This document shows, piece after piece, positions 5,519-5,643 of a stretch of DNA of 5,643 nt. The stretch spans positions 1-5,643 of the forward strand of contig JAKAOI010000173.1 of assembly GCA_021812265.1 (NCBI GenBank), in the 5' to 3' direction. The DNA comes from Chloroflexota bacterium (lineage in GTDB: Bacteria; Chloroflexota; Ktedonobacteria; Ktedonobacterales; JACDGC01). The notes under the pieces are model-generated. The model was not told the DNA's origin. It made no database searches and worked only from the letters and a program-made list of their open reading frames with translations. Numbering within the stretch: the stretch's first letter is position 1; every line of letters begins with the position of its first letter. The position numbers and the translations under genes are program-made.

Positions 5519-5643
5519 TCACTCGTTATCGGCGGGACCCATTTGCATGTGCCGTTGTTCCGCATAAGCCAGCGCCCAAGACCAAGCCAGTTTATCGTAG
5601 CAGGCGTCATGCGCAAACTGCTTCAATTCCGGTGAACTCCACG
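5519..5643 (-). CDS. C-terminal end of an unrecognised protein (partial)
   Basis: A minus-strand frame enters at the window edge (first full codon at 5641) and ends at TGA 5521-5519, giving 40 residues: WSSPELKQFAHDACYDKLAW followed by SWALAYAEQRHMQMGPADNE. The amphipathic, Trp- and Ala-rich helical sequence with a polar tail looks like a genuine protein end, and it has the strand and spacing expected of the neighbouring genes. I do not recognise the family. The gene extends beyond the window; its 3' end is followed by the compound hairpin at 5431-5401. Confidence 0.5.
   Translation of the reverse strand, partial: WSSPELKQFAHDACYDKLAWSWALAYAEQRHMQMGPADNE

Noticed and set aside
5366..5635. 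Plus-strand open frame of 89 codons at the right end
   Set aside because: It runs opposite the hairpin and the partial minus-strand gene, with biased composition and no motif; the minus-strand C-terminus reads better.
1..5643. Frequent GCGCCGG/GGCGCC-like words throughout the window
   Set aside because: They fall mostly inside coding regions at Gly-Ala-type codons and show no regular spacing, so codon use explains them better than a repeat family.

Overview
The window is a bacterial chromosomal segment of moderate G+C (by eye, mid-40s percent). Every gene I can support lies on the minus strand, so transcription runs from high to low coordinates. The gene types suggest a Chloroflexota-like bacterium: a Roadblock/LC7 protein next to an MglA-type GTPase and a DUF4388 protein, a bacterial FatA/FatB-type acyl-ACP thioesterase, and proline-rich five-helix membrane proteins. 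This assignment is an inference from gene content only; there is no rRNA or marker gene.

Layout in the direction of transcription. (1) 5643-5519: C-terminal 40 residues of an unrecognised gene cut by the window edge. (2) 5518-5300: an intergenic region with a candidate promoter and a compound hairpin capped by a UUCG loop on the minus strand. (3) 5299-4204: a Roadblock/LC7 (MglB-like) gene overlapping an MglA-like small GTPase gene by 14 bases. (4) 4203-4068: a leader with an 8-bp inverted repeat. (5) 4067-3222: a DUF4388 gene with a GTG start. (6) About 3200-3035: what looks like a frameshifted scrap of the C-terminal part of a gamma-glutamyltransferase. (7) 2980-2180: a two-hot-dog acyl-ACP thioesterase. 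(8) 1995-1069 and 905-3: a tandem pair of paralogous membrane proteins, resembling the five-helix Yip1 class, each with a strong ribosome binding site.

How it may work together. Roadblock, Ras-like GTPase and DUF4388 proteins form a recurrent bacterial signalling module; in Myxococcus and Thermus the Roadblock protein MglB is the GTPase-activating partner of MglA. Here the GTPase keeps the P-loop Lys, switch Thr, catalytic Gln and the NKRD motif, but has Met where MglA has its intrinsic arginine finger (Arg53), so its hydrolysis may differ. The two membrane proteins might be membrane partners or unrelated neighbours; the sequence does not decide this. The thioesterase would release free fatty acids from ACP.

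The observations most worth a second look are the missing arginine finger, the degraded gamma-glutamyltransferase fragment, the recent-looking membrane protein duplication, and the structured intergenic regions. I found no CRISPR array, tRNA, rRNA, insertion sequence or clear phage gene.
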